Of a stretch of 64,000 bases of DNA, positions 49,553 through 58,891 are shown in pieces. Numbering within the stretch: the first letter of the stretch is position 1; each line of letters starts with the position of its first letter. This DNA is from Flavobacterium frigoris PS1 (GTDB lineage: Bacteria > Bacteroidota > Bacteroidia > Flavobacteriales > Flavobacteriaceae). The stretch covers positions 620,001 to 684,000 of the forward strand of contig NZ_AHKF01000018.1 in the NCBI RefSeq assembly GCF_000252125.1, written 5' to 3'. Both the position numbers and the translations under genes were made by a program. The notes under the pieces are model-generated. The model saw only the letters and a list, made by a program, of their open reading frames with translations. It was not told the DNA's origin and ran no database searches.

Positions 49553-52543
49553 TTACTTTATAATTGATTGCTGAATTATTTTTTGAATGTCTTCTCTGAT
49601 CTTTTCTTTGGCTAGTGTGTTCCCTAATTCGCTAACCTCAGGATAGGTTCTATTCGATAAAAAGATATAAACAAGTCCATTTTCAGGATCAGCCCAAGCC
49701 ATATCTCCTGTAAATCCAGTATGACCAAAACTCGAAGGAGAAGTGCATTGACATGTAGAACCGTCAGGACCAAGTCTTTTATCAAAACCTAAACCTCTTT
49801 CAACGCCTTCGGAACAAAAATGGCAAGTGTTAAAAGTGTCAAAGGTCGCCGCAGAAAAATAGCGTTGGTTACCATAAGATCCTTTTTGCAAATACAATTG
49901 CATCATTTTAGCCACATCCATTGCATTAGAAAAAATTCCGGCATGACCTGCGACACCGCCTTGCATGGCTGCCGCCATATCATGAACATAGCCTTGCACA
50001 ACTTGATGTCTAAAATAATTATCAACTTCTGAAGGCGCGATAACGGTTATATCAAATTTCTGTAAAGGGTTATATAACGTATTATTCATTCCAAGGGAGT
50101 TGAAGAAATTTTCCTGACTTAGAACCTCTAATTTCTTGTTCGTTACTTGTTCTAGGTATTCCTTTAAGATAATGAATGTAAAATCACTGTATCGGTATTC
50201 TTTTTTTGCTGCCAAAGGAGTATCTGCAATGATCTTCATAATAGTATCTTGATAATCCGTTCTCAAAAATAAATTGTCAGCTACTTTTAGGGAAAATTCA
50301 GAACTAGCATTTTTTCGATAGTACTTTTCTAAAGGCTTATTATTACTGTCTAATGTTGCTTTATAAAACGGAATCCACGCTTTAAGTCCAGCATAATGGG
50401 ATAATAAATCCTTAAAAATGATGTCCTTTTTATTGGTGTTACTAAAATAGGGTAGCATGGTTTCTAAGCGAGTGTCCAAGTCAACTTTCTTTTGATCATA
50501 CAATTGCATTACGTTTGGTAAAGTGGATATCATTTTTGATATTGAGGCAACGTCATATAAATCGCTATTGGATACTTTAATCGCATTGTCATAAGTATGA
50601 TGTCCATATGATTTTTGAAAAACAACTTGTCCTTTTCTTGCTACAAGAACTTGCATGCCAGGAGTCATTTTTCCATCAATTGCTTTTTGGGCAATCGCGT
50701 CAATTTTGGATAAAACTGTTGGGTCCATATCTTGGTTTTCTGGAGCAGTGAATCCTAGGCGATCTAATTTGGCAGTTGTGATTCCCGTATTGGCAGGAAA
50801 AATAGAATGGATTGATACGGGCAATTTTCCTCTGGCTTCAATGGCTCCAAAAATTAATTCAGCAGAAACGATTTGTGCAATATCTGAGTTTTGATAAGAA
50901 ACAATTACACTTTCGATATTTTCAAATGTAGGGATTGATAATAGGGAGTATGGCTTTGTAAATAGGTCTAAGATTACGTTATTGTGCTTTGCAATTTCTT
51001 GTAACCATGTTAATTCTGTTGGAGAAAATTCATGGTTTTCCCATGCTTTGTCTTTTTTATGAAAGCCAATAATAACAGTGTTGAACTCTTTTAGTTTGAT
51101 ATTTAGTTGCTCGATATTAGCATCGGCGACTTCTGTTACATCAGTGTATTTTTTTAAAGTTGTCAAAAACGAACTGTTATCTGAATCACCTAATTTTACA
51201 TATGCTATTTTTTGATTCAGGTTTTTAATGGGAAGGAGGTCCTGTTTGTTTTGCAGTACTGTCACTGCGTTTTCATACAGTCTATATTGAAGCGCATCTT
51301 TTTTAGAAGCATTCAAATCCGAATATAGATTTTTAGTATCTATTGGCGAATACTTGTTTAAACCTGCTTTAAATTTATAATGTAGTATTTTTTTTACAGA
51401 ACGAGCAAGTCGCTTTTCTGTTATAGTATTTTCGTTGTATGCATTTTTTATTTTTTCAATGGCTAAAGGCACATTTTCAGGACAAAGTAAGATGTCATTT
51501 CCAGCTAAAAAAGCAGCTAAATCAACTTCGCCTGGCCCTTTAAAATTACTTGCTCCCTTCATTCCTAGTGCATCAGTGAAAATCAACCCTTTAAAGCCTA
51601 GTTTTCGTTGAAGGAGTTTTGTTACTACCTTATAAGACAGGGAGGTTGGATGGTTTTCTGTTGGCTCTAAACTAGGAATATTAAGATGACCAACCATCAC
51701 AGAGGCAAGGCCTTCGTCAAAGAGTTGTTTGTAGGGATACAATTCAACTAGATTAATCCTTTTTTTAGAAAAATTAACGGTAGGTAAGGTTTTATGCGAG
51801 TCCGTTGAAGTATCGCCATGTCCTGGGAAGTGTTTTCCGGTACTAAATATTCCTTGACTTTGCTGTCCTTTCATTAATGCCGAAGCTTTGTTAGCAACAT
51901 TTATTTTGCTTTCGCCAAAGGATCTATTTCCGATAATTGGGTTATTTGGGTTGGTATTGATATCAATTACTGGAGCAAAATTAAAGTGTATTCCCATTCG
52001 TTTATTTTCTTCCCCCATATTTTGACCTACTTTTTCAATTAAATCTACGTCTTGGATTGCTCCTAAGGTCATATTCCAAGGATACCGATAGGTAGAGTCA
52101 ATACGCATACTTAATCCCCATTCGCCATCAATAGCTATGAATAAAGGGGTTTTAGAGCTCGCCTGATAGCGATTAGTTAAAACAGCCTGACGAACAGGAC
52201 CTCCTTGAAAGAAAATTATTCCTCCTACTTTATAATCGGTTACTAATTTTTCTGTGGCTTTTTGATGTGCTTCATCCTTGTTAGAATAAGCAGCAATCAT
52301 GAATAATTGGCCTATTTTTTCGTCAATAGTCATAGAACGATATAAACGATCAACCCATTCTTTTTCTGTTTCAGAATCAGTCAAAAATGGCTTTTGTATG
52401 TTTTTATTCTTGCGAATGTACTTTTTATTGTTTTCAGCAATCCCTACTTTTTCTGAAATATTTGTTTTTTTATAATTGGCACAATTGATCATTATAAATA
52501 ATACTACAATAGTGCTTCCAATTTTTAATAACTGATTTTTCAT
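49553..52543 (-). CDS. lipoprotein fusing NagZ-like GH3 and AmiE-like serine hydrolase domains
   Basis: The 996-residue lipoprotein has a lipobox-like start (IVVLFIMINC). Residues about 55-390 form a NagZ-like GH3 domain with KHFPGHGDTSTDSHKTLP and GLIFTDALGM. Residues about 400-600 are the GH3 C-domain. Residues about 620-990 form a class C beta-lactamase-like hydrolase with SISK (SxxK), YSD, and HTG. In Bacillus subtilis, NagZ and AmiE are separate enzymes in one cluster with NamZ and MurQ; here they are fused. It would remove GlcNAc and then peptide from MurNAc outside the cytoplasm. Confidence 0.87.
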   Translation of the reverse strand: MKNQLLKIGSTIVVLFIMINCANYKKTNISEKVGIAENNKKYIRKNKNIQKPFLTDSETEKEWVDRLYRSMTIDEKIGQLFMIAAYSNKDEAHQKATEKLVTDYKVGGIIFFQGGPVRQAVLTNRYQASSKTPLFIAIDGEWGLSMRIDSTYRYPWNMTLGAIQDVDLIEKVGQNMGEENKRMGIHFNFAPVIDINTNPNNPIIGNRSFGESKINVANKASALMKGQQSQGIFSTGKHFPGHGDTSTDSHKTLPTVNFSKKRINLVELYPYKQLFDEGLASVMVGHLNIPSLEPTENHPTSLSYKVVTKLLQRKLGFKGLIFTDALGMKGASNFKGPGEVDLAAFLAGNDILLCPENVPLAIEKIKNAYNENTITEKRLARSVKKILHYKFKAGLNKYSPIDTKNLYSDLNASKKDALQYRLYENAVTVLQNKQDLLPIKNLNQKIAYVKLGDSDNSSFLTTLKKYTDVTEVADANIEQLNIKLKEFNTVIIGFHKKDKAWENHEFSPTELTWLQEIAKHNNVILDLFTKPYSLLSIPTFENIESVIVSYQNSDIAQIVSAELIFGAIEARGKLPVSIHSIFPANTGITTAKLDRLGFTAPENQDMDPTVLSKIDAIAQKAIDGKMTPGMQVLVARKGQVVFQKSYGHHTYDNAIKVSNSDLYDVASISKMISTLPNVMQLYDQKKVDLDTRLETMLPYFSNTNKKDIIFKDLLSHYAGLKAWIPFYKATLDSNNKPLEKYYRKNASSEFSLKVADNLFLRTDYQDTIMKIIADTPLAAKKEYRYSDFTFIILKEYLEQVTNKKLEVLSQENFFNSLGMNNTLYNPLQKFDITVIAPSEVDNYFRHQVVQGYVHDMAAAMQGGVAGHAGIFSNAMDVAKMMQLYLQKGSYGNQRYFSAATFDTFNTCHFCSEGVERGLGFDKRLGPDGSTCQCTSPSSFGHTGFTGDMAWADPENGLVYIFLSNRTYPEVSELGNTLAKEKIREDIQKIIQQSIIK

Positions 52544-52588
52544 CTTAATTTAATTTTCACTTGTTCTTGCTACTTAGGAGAAGTTGCC

Positions 52589-54097
52589 TTAATAATATTG
52601 TTTTTGAGTTGCTTTAGAACTTGTTAGATACAATCCAATGTAGGTTAGCATCCCGTTTATTATAATTAATTCGTTGTCAAAAACATAACCGTTGAATATG
52701 ACTTTTGAATTTTCGTTGATTAAATAGGTGAAGAATGGCGCCAATAAACAGATTATTGGGACTAATTTATCCTTTACGATTTTAGATTTTTGAAAGAGTC
52801 CAAAAGCATATAAACCCAATAATGGACCATAAGTATAACTGGCTACTTTAAAGATCATACCTACTACGGAGCTATCATTGATGCTGTTAAATACTAGAAT
52901 GACAATAAAGAGAATCGCTGAAAAAGCGAGGTGCACTATATGCCTGTTACGGATATTGTTTTTATTCGCCATATTCTCTTCTTTATCCATTCCTAAAAAA
53001 TCTACACAAAAAGAGGTTGTTAAAGCAGTCAAAGCAGAATCCGTAGTTGCAAAAGTGGCAGCGATTAGACCTAATAAAAATACTATTGATGGGACAATGG
53101 ACAAATGATTTAAAGCAATTTCCGGAAATAATAAATCAGTTCTTGGTTTGTTAGTTACAGCATCAATAGGAATTGCAATACCGTTTTTGTTTGCATAAAT
53201 ATATAACAACGCACCTACACTTAGGAAAAAGATATTTATGATCACAAAAATAGCGGTAAAACTCAACATGTTTTTCTGTGCCTCTTTGATGTTTTTGCAA
53301 CTCAGATTTTTTTGCATTAAATCTTGATCTAATCCTACCATAGCAATCGTTACAAACATTCCACCTAATATTTGCTTTGCAAAGTGATATTTGCTTGTCA
53401 TAAAATCATCGAAGAAAAACACTTTTGAATAGGAACTGTCCTTCACTGCTGTGAAAGCTTCACTGGCACTTAAATTAAGACTATCACATATAAAATAAAT
53501 AGTTAGAAAAACGGAAGTAACAAGAAAGAAGGTTTGGAGTGTATCTGTTATTATAATTGTTTTGAGTCCGCCTCTATAGGTATAAGAATAAATTAATAGT
53601 AGCGAAATTAATACTGTTGCTGCAAATGGGATTTTATAAAAATCAAATACAAAACGCTGTAAAACGATAACAACTAAGTATAGTCTAAAGGCAGAACTAA
53701 CGGTCCTACTTATTAAAAAAATACTTGCGGCAGTTTTATAGCTAAAGTTCCCCATTCTTTTTTCTATATAACTGTAAATGGAGGTCAAATTCATTCGGTA
53801 ATATAGAGGCAATAGCAATTTGGTGATAATAATAAAACCTATTGCGTTTCCTAGGACAAATTGAAAGTATTTAAATTGTTCACCGCTCGGGGCGCCTACT
53901 TCTCCGGGGACAGAGATGAAAGTTACGCCTGACAGCGCGGTACCAATCATTCCAAAAGCAACTAAATACCACTTTGAATTTTTATTGGCTTTGAAAAAGG
54001 CTTCATTACCGCTGTCATTTCTACTGACATAATGTGAGATAAAAAACAGAACACCAAAATAGATAATAATAAGAATTAGGATTGCACTTGGGGTCAT
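52589..54097 (-). CDS. sodium:solute symporter (SSS), probable MurNAc or amino-sugar importer
   Basis: The 502-residue protein has about 13 membrane segments and the SSS features FGMIGTALSGVTFISVPGEVG, YRGGLKTIIITDTLQ and LIAATFATTDSALTAL. SSS carriers import solutes with Na+. Its place between the NagZ-AmiE fusion and murQ points to MurNAc or GlcNAc, as for the MurNAc transporter described in Tannerella forsythia. Substrate assignment is inference. It is separated from murQ by a strong inverted repeat. Confidence 0.88.
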   Translation of the reverse strand: MTPSAILILIIIYFGVLFFISHYVSRNDSGNEAFFKANKNSKWYLVAFGMIGTALSGVTFISVPGEVGAPSGEQFKYFQFVLGNAIGFIIITKLLLPLYYRMNLTSIYSYIEKRMGNFSYKTAASIFLISRTVSSAFRLYLVVIVLQRFVFDFYKIPFAATVLISLLLIYSYTYRGGLKTIIITDTLQTFFLVTSVFLTIYFICDSLNLSASEAFTAVKDSSYSKVFFFDDFMTSKYHFAKQILGGMFVTIAMVGLDQDLMQKNLSCKNIKEAQKNMLSFTAIFVIINIFFLSVGALLYIYANKNGIAIPIDAVTNKPRTDLLFPEIALNHLSIVPSIVFLLGLIAATFATTDSALTALTTSFCVDFLGMDKEENMANKNNIRNRHIVHLAFSAILFIVILVFNSINDSSVVGMIFKVASYTYGPLLGLYAFGLFQKSKIVKDKLVPIICLLAPFFTYLINENSKVIFNGYVFDNELIIINGMLTYIGLYLTSSKATQKQYY

Positions 54098-54158
54098 CAG
54101 GAAAGTCTTTTTGAAACGAGGTTACTTTATTTGAGGTTCAGGAATTAAAAGTCAAATC

Positions 54159-54216
54159 AAACACTGTCAGATTATAAAAAGGAATTAGCTTTATTATAAT
54201 TTTGTAGACAGTGTTT
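54159..54216. terminator. long inverted repeat between murQ and the SSS gene
   Basis: AAACACTGTC (54159-54168) and GACAGTGTTT (54207-54216) pair; ATTATAA and TTATAAT pair inside. It could stop or attenuate minus-strand transcription from murQ, or set different mRNA levels. Confidence 0.6.
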
Positions 54217-54277
54217 AACATGACCAAACCAAACCAACTTAGTGCTTTTTGAAACTATTTTGAATTACACTAGTTTC

Positions 54278-55096
54278 TTATTCTGTTTTTATAGCCATGA
54301 GTACTGCTCGAACACTTTTATGTACTTCGAGTAGTTCTGCTGCTTTTTCTGTACTTATGTTTAACTCTTCTACAATCATCTTAATTCCTCTTTTTACGAG
54401 TTTTTTATTAGATAATTGCATATCAATCATTTTGTTCCCGCGAATTCGCCCCAACTTAATCATCACCGAAGTAGAAATCATATTCAAGGCTAGTTTTTGA
54501 GAGGTACCTGCTTTCATTCTAGTACTTCCTGTTAGGAATTCTGGTCCCATAATTAATTCAATTGGGAAATCAGCAATTTTAGATATTTTACTCTGACTGT
54601 TACAAGAAATACTTCCGGTAATAATTTTGTGTTCCTTCGCTTTTTGTAGTCCTCCTATAACATAAGGTGTGTTTCCAGAAGCAGCAATACCAATTACCAC
54701 ATCTAAATCAGAAATTGAAAATTCTGATAAATCCTTCCATGCCTGATCAATATCATCCTCTGCATTCTCTACTGCTTTTCGAATAGCGGTATCGCCACCA
54801 GCAATAATACCAATGATCCAATCATGTGGTACTCCAAAGGTAGGAGGGCATTCAGAAGCATCTAGAACACCTATTCGTCCAGAAGTTCCTGCTCCGATGT
54901 AAAATAAACGACCTCCTAGTTTCATCTTAGTTACAATAGCATCAACTAATTTTTCAATATTAGGAATCTGTTGCTCTACGAGCTGGGCTACTTTTTTATC
55001 TTCGGCATTGATGTTAATGAGTAATTCTTGAGTACTCATCTGATCTAAGTTCGCATATAGTGATTCTTGTTCTGTGTCGAGATTATTTTTTTTCAT
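54278..55096 (-). CDS. murQ: N-acetylmuramic acid 6-phosphate etherase
   Basis: The 272-residue SIS-domain protein carries GAGTSGRIGVLDASECPPTFG (substrate site with Glu) and AGGDTAIRKAVENAEDD (second catalytic Glu region), diagnostic of MurQ. It splits MurNAc-6P into GlcNAc-6P and D-lactate in the cytoplasm. The length is slightly shorter than E. coli MurQ. A kinase to make MurNAc-6P is not in the window. It lies 74 nt downstream of namZ. Confidence 0.96.
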   Translation of the reverse strand: MKKNNLDTEQESLYANLDQMSTQELLININAEDKKVAQLVEQQIPNIEKLVDAIVTKMKLGGRLFYIGAGTSGRIGVLDASECPPTFGVPHDWIIGIIAGGDTAIRKAVENAEDDIDQAWKDLSEFSISDLDVVIGIAASGNTPYVIGGLQKAKEHKIITGSISCNSQSKISKIADFPIELIMGPEFLTGSTRMKAGTSQKLALNMISTSVMIKLGRIRGNKMIDMQLSNKKLVKRGIKMIVEELNISTEKAAELLEVHKSVRAVLMAIKTE

Positions 55097-55170
55097 TTTT
55101 GTTATATTGTATTAAAATAGGGGGTCAGGATTTAAAAAGGGAATATATTATAAGTTGGCATTAATGGTAT

Positions 55171-56370
55171 TTAACGATAGAGTAGGTATTGTTTTCTCAT
55201 TTCTCTAAATTCAGTCAAATCATTTGCCCAGGTTTTTCTGATATTATTTTCTGAAACTCCATTTTCAATTTGTTGTTGGAGTTTTTTGGTGCCTGCAAGT
55301 TTTGTAAAAAAGGCATTAAAAAAAGTTGTTTTATCTGTTGTTTCTTGATAAGCGTTAAGCAACCATTTGATTTCTAGTTGTTTTATTTTTTTTATTTGGG
55401 ATAGATCTTTTCCATAGCAGGTCTTGCCATTGTGTAAAGGATTCTTAGCACCAAAATTCGGTTTTGGGATAAAGCTAAATTTTCCTTTTTGCATATATGG
55501 AGAGCCATATATTTGAAATTGTTTCTCAGTTCCACGTCCCACACTCACATTAGTACCTTCAAATAAACATAAACTGGCATATAAGTTTATCGACTGATCG
55601 TTTGGTAAATTTGGAGATGGTTTAACGAGTAAACTATATGCCATATTTCTATTATAATTGCTGCATGGAATTACAGTTAGTTTGCATTGTGTTTTATTCT
55701 TTAACCATTTTTGTCCATTTATCATTTGGGCATATTCGCCTATAGTCATACCATGTAACATAGGAATTGGATGCATTCCAACAAAGCTTGAAAATTCAGT
55801 TTCGAGTAGCGGGCCATCGACGATATTTCCGTTAGGATTTGGTCGGTCTAATATGAGTAGCTGAATGTTATTCTCAGCGCAAGCTTCCATAACATAGTGC
55901 AAAGTAGAAATGTAAGTGTAAAAACGAACTCCTACATCTTGTAGATCAAAAATCATTATTTCAATTCCCTTTAACTGTTCTGCGTTTGGTTTTTTATTGT
56001 CGCCATAAAGCGAGACAATAGGAAGTCCTGTTTTCTTGTCTTTGGAGTCTACAACATGTTCTCCTGCATCGGCAGTGCCTCTAAAGCCATGTTCTGGTGC
56101 AAATATGGTTTGTATTGTTACATTTTTCTCCAATAAAAAATCCACTAAATGAATCTTATTACTTAAAATTCCAGTTTGGTTTGTAACAATAGCTGTCTTT
56201 TTGTTTTTAAGTATCGGAAGGTATTTCTCATAATTGTCAGCTCCTGTTTTAATCGAATTATTTGGATTGATCCATTTGGAATCTATTTTGTTTTTCAAAG
56301 GCACCGCAACTAAGGCTATGGGAGCAATAAAAAACAGAATAAAAACAACTTTTCTTAAAAATACATCCAT
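55171..56370 (-). CDS. namZ: exo-beta-N-acetylmuramidase NamZ (DUF1343)
   Basis: The 399-residue protein has an N-terminal signal/anchor (VVFILFFIAPIALVAV) and DUF1343 motifs: PEHGFRGTADAGE, IMIFDLQDVGVRFYTYISTLHYVMEA, LDRPNPNG and EGTNVSVGRGT. NamZ (GH171) removes MurNAc from the non-reducing end of peptidoglycan chains. It is exported here. In Bacillus subtilis it works next to NagZ and AmiE, as in this locus. Confidence 0.93.
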   Translation of the reverse strand: MDVFLRKVVFILFFIAPIALVAVPLKNKIDSKWINPNNSIKTGADNYEKYLPILKNKKTAIVTNQTGILSNKIHLVDFLLEKNVTIQTIFAPEHGFRGTADAGEHVVDSKDKKTGLPIVSLYGDNKKPNAEQLKGIEIMIFDLQDVGVRFYTYISTLHYVMEACAENNIQLLILDRPNPNGNIVDGPLLETEFSSFVGMHPIPMLHGMTIGEYAQMINGQKWLKNKTQCKLTVIPCSNYNRNMAYSLLVKPSPNLPNDQSINLYASLCLFEGTNVSVGRGTEKQFQIYGSPYMQKGKFSFIPKPNFGAKNPLHNGKTCYGKDLSQIKKIKQLEIKWLLNAYQETTDKTTFFNAFFTKLAGTKKLQQQIENGVSENNIRKTWANDLTEFREMRKQYLLYR

Positions 56371-56430
56371 GGCGATTAAAGTTTAGGTTGAAGTAATTAG
56401 AGACAATTAGAACTTGAAATTAAGGTAGAG

Positions 56431-56461
56431 TAAACCGCTCTAGCATAACTAGAGTGGTTTA
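56431..56461. other. strong hairpin between DUF4397 and namZ
   Basis: TAAACCGCTCTAG, CATAA, CTAGAGTGGTTTA form a 13-bp stem with one G-T pair. It lacks a clear T-tract on the minus strand, so it may protect or partly terminate the susC-susD mRNA. Confidence 0.6.
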
Positions 56462-56484
56462 ATCCTACTTAAATTTAATTTGAA

Positions 56485-57315
56485 TTATTTGTTAGTATAA
56501 TATGTTAATACAGGAATATTAGCGGTCGCACTAGGCAAACCGTTTGATAATCCTCCTACATATCCTCTACTAAAATAGGTGTAGATTCTGCCTTTTCTTG
56601 GAGTAATAGTTGATTTAGCAACTACAGTTGTTGTCCCTATAGTTCTTAACTGCACTTCATAAGTCGCAGATTCAGAGTCAATAATAGGAGTAATAGGAAT
56701 GAATACTTCGTTTCCTTGCAAATATTTCACACCTGAGTAAATAACAGCATTAGAATTCAGTTCCTTAATAGACAAATCATATCCAACTGCCGGTGAATTT
56801 GGAATCACGTTGATAAAACGAATGTACGCTTTAGTGGCATCCTGATTAACAACTGAAAGATCATCACTTACTGTATAAGCAGAATAATTAGGAGCTATAC
56901 CAACAATAAAAGTGGTATAGTTCTTTTTAGCTTCAACTGCTATTGGGGCATTAAATAAGGTTGCTGCAGCAGCAGTTTGTGTTGCAGGAATTTCGACCTT
57001 TAGGTTTTTAGTACCAGAAGGTACAAGCGAATAATTTATAGCTGCCGGATAGCTATTTCCGTAACTAGTTCCTAATGGCAAGCCTGATGAAACAGTTACG
57101 CCAGTCGTTTTCACATCATCTAGATACCAGTTAACACTAAAGTTAGTTCCATTAGGGCCTACAGCAGTGTGTTGAAATTTTACTAAAGCAGCAGTTTCAG
57201 AAACACTTTCATTATAAGGTGAAAAATTAGTTTCATCACCGCAAGAAGAAAGTAAGCCAATTGAAAGTATAGCAATACCTACGTATTTAGTAATTGTTAT
57301 TTTTATATTTTTCAT
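56485..57315 (-). CDS. DUF4397 lipoprotein next to SusD
   Basis: The 276-residue protein has a lipoprotein signal ending LLSSCGDE and an Ig-like DUF4397 domain, seen in TKAYIRFINVIPNSPAVGYDLSI. DUF4397 proteins are outer-membrane or periplasmic, often of unknown function, and often follow susD in Bacteroidetes. It may help bind glycan. It lies 26 nt after susD. Confidence 0.82.
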   Translation of the reverse strand: MKNIKITITKYVGIAILSIGLLSSCGDETNFSPYNESVSETAALVKFQHTAVGPNGTNFSVNWYLDDVKTTGVTVSSGLPLGTSYGNSYPAAINYSLVPSGTKNLKVEIPATQTAAAATLFNAPIAVEAKKNYTTFIVGIAPNYSAYTVSDDLSVVNQDATKAYIRFINVIPNSPAVGYDLSIKELNSNAVIYSGVKYLQGNEVFIPITPIIDSESATYEVQLRTIGTTTVVAKSTITPRKGRIYTYFSRGYVGGLSNGLPSATANIPVLTYYTNK

Positions 57316-57341
57316 TTGAAATTTATTTAAAATTAAAATAA

Positions 57342-58880
57342 TTACGGTTTAGAAAACCACATTTCTTGAGTGTGATAATCGGCTTTATCAGCTCCAATAG
57401 CTTCTAGTGCAGCAAAGTTCCAAACGTACTCAGAGTTATACCTAGGACGTACTCTATAAGCTAGTTTTCCATTATTATCAGTTGATAGTGCAGGAATTGC
57501 AAGAGTCTCATAAACCAAAGGGTCATAATGGTATTTTCTCATATCTGTCCATGTTTCAACATATGCGTGTCCAAAAAGAGCAACATATTTTTGCATCATA
57601 ATATGTTTCAAAGTAAGGCTAGCTGCTGTAGGTACAACATTTGGATTGCCTAAGAATGCAGTTTTTTGGGCAGCTGTTATTAAGGCAGCAGTTGTAGACA
57701 CTACTGTATTTCTATTTACCATATCTATGCTTCCAGCAATTCCTTTTTTGTAAGCATCTAATGCTGTCGCTTTATCACCCTTTATAAAAGCGGCCTCAGC
57801 TTTGATAAATTGTAATTCAGCATAAGTCATGATAGGAAAATCGGCTGTGTTTCTAAACAAATATCTTCCAGGAGTAGTAGAATTACCTGATACAATAGTT
57901 CCCCATAAATTAGGAATACGAGTAGCAGCAACTGTTCCAGCAGATGTACTTAAAGGGTTTCCTCTGAAAATACCGTCTGCAGAAGGTGAAAGTACATTAG
58001 CCATACGTGGATCAACTGCTCCAGTAAAAACAGTACCATCCATTGCGCGAACTATAAAGTCTGTTTGACGAAAACTGGATAAGTTGTTGCGACTTGGTCC
58101 AAAAAAGTTAGTATCAGAATTGGCAATACCTGAAAACTTTACATAGCAATCGTCATTAATACTAGCTAATGATTTATTTACATATTCTATTACTAGGTCA
58201 GGGTTATAACTCGCTTTATTACTTAAGTTATTAGCGTTTCTAGCCAATATCCCGTATGCAAATTTTATCCATTTTGATTTATCACCATTGTAGATTAAAT
58301 CTCCTTTAGCGGTATAGCTAGGTTGTGATTTCCCATCAGTACGCTCTAAATCAACAATTCCTTCTTTAGCCAATCGAGCTACTTCTTTATAGGCATCTTC
58401 TTGTGTACCATAATCAAATGTTAATCTAGAAGTAAATACCTGATCAAACTTGATAAGATCAGAGTGATAATCAGTAGACACCTGCCAAGTCCAAGCTCTA
58501 ATTGCTTTTGATAATCCTACGATATCGTAACGCTCGTTTTTTTGTGCAACATCGATTGCCTGTGTAAGGTTTAAACCAATCGAGTAATAAGCCATTTTCC
58601 ATATTTCTCCACCAGCATCACTATTAGCGCTGTAGCCGTATTGATCCCAAATATAATTTGCCGTACTATGAGAGAAGTTTTGGATATATTTCCCTATGTA
58701 TCGAGCATCATATTGAACTCCCAAAGCCATAGAAGCCTGTATGTTAGGTAACAGATAAATAGGCTCTGTGATAGTAGGGAAGCTTGGATTAATATTTACA
58801 TCTGCTATTTCATCACGATTACAAGCTGCAAGTAATAGGGTTGCTACTGATACAGCTATATATTTTGTTATGTTTTTCAT
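57342..58880 (-). CDS. susD: SusD/RagB-type outer-membrane lipoprotein
   Basis: The 512-residue lipoprotein has a lipobox LLLAACN and the SusD-like helical TPR-rich plan, with DLERTDGKSQPSYTAKGDLIYNGDKSKWIKFA and a C-terminal LQFIKAEAAFIKGD. It binds ligand at the cell surface and works with SusC. It follows susC by 11 nt. The context suggests peptidoglycan fragments as ligand. Confidence 0.92.
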   Translation of the reverse strand: MKNITKYIAVSVATLLLAACNRDEIADVNINPSFPTITEPIYLLPNIQASMALGVQYDARYIGKYIQNFSHSTANYIWDQYGYSANSDAGGEIWKMAYYSIGLNLTQAIDVAQKNERYDIVGLSKAIRAWTWQVSTDYHSDLIKFDQVFTSRLTFDYGTQEDAYKEVARLAKEGIVDLERTDGKSQPSYTAKGDLIYNGDKSKWIKFAYGILARNANNLSNKASYNPDLVIEYVNKSLASINDDCYVKFSGIANSDTNFFGPSRNNLSSFRQTDFIVRAMDGTVFTGAVDPRMANVLSPSADGIFRGNPLSTSAGTVAATRIPNLWGTIVSGNSTTPGRYLFRNTADFPIMTYAELQFIKAEAAFIKGDKATALDAYKKGIAGSIDMVNRNTVVSTTAALITAAQKTAFLGNPNVVPTAASLTLKHIMMQKYVALFGHAYVETWTDMRKYHYDPLVYETLAIPALSTDNNGKLAYRVRPRYNSEYVWNFAALEAIGADKADYHTQEMWFSKP

Positions 58881-58891
58881 TTTATAATTTA

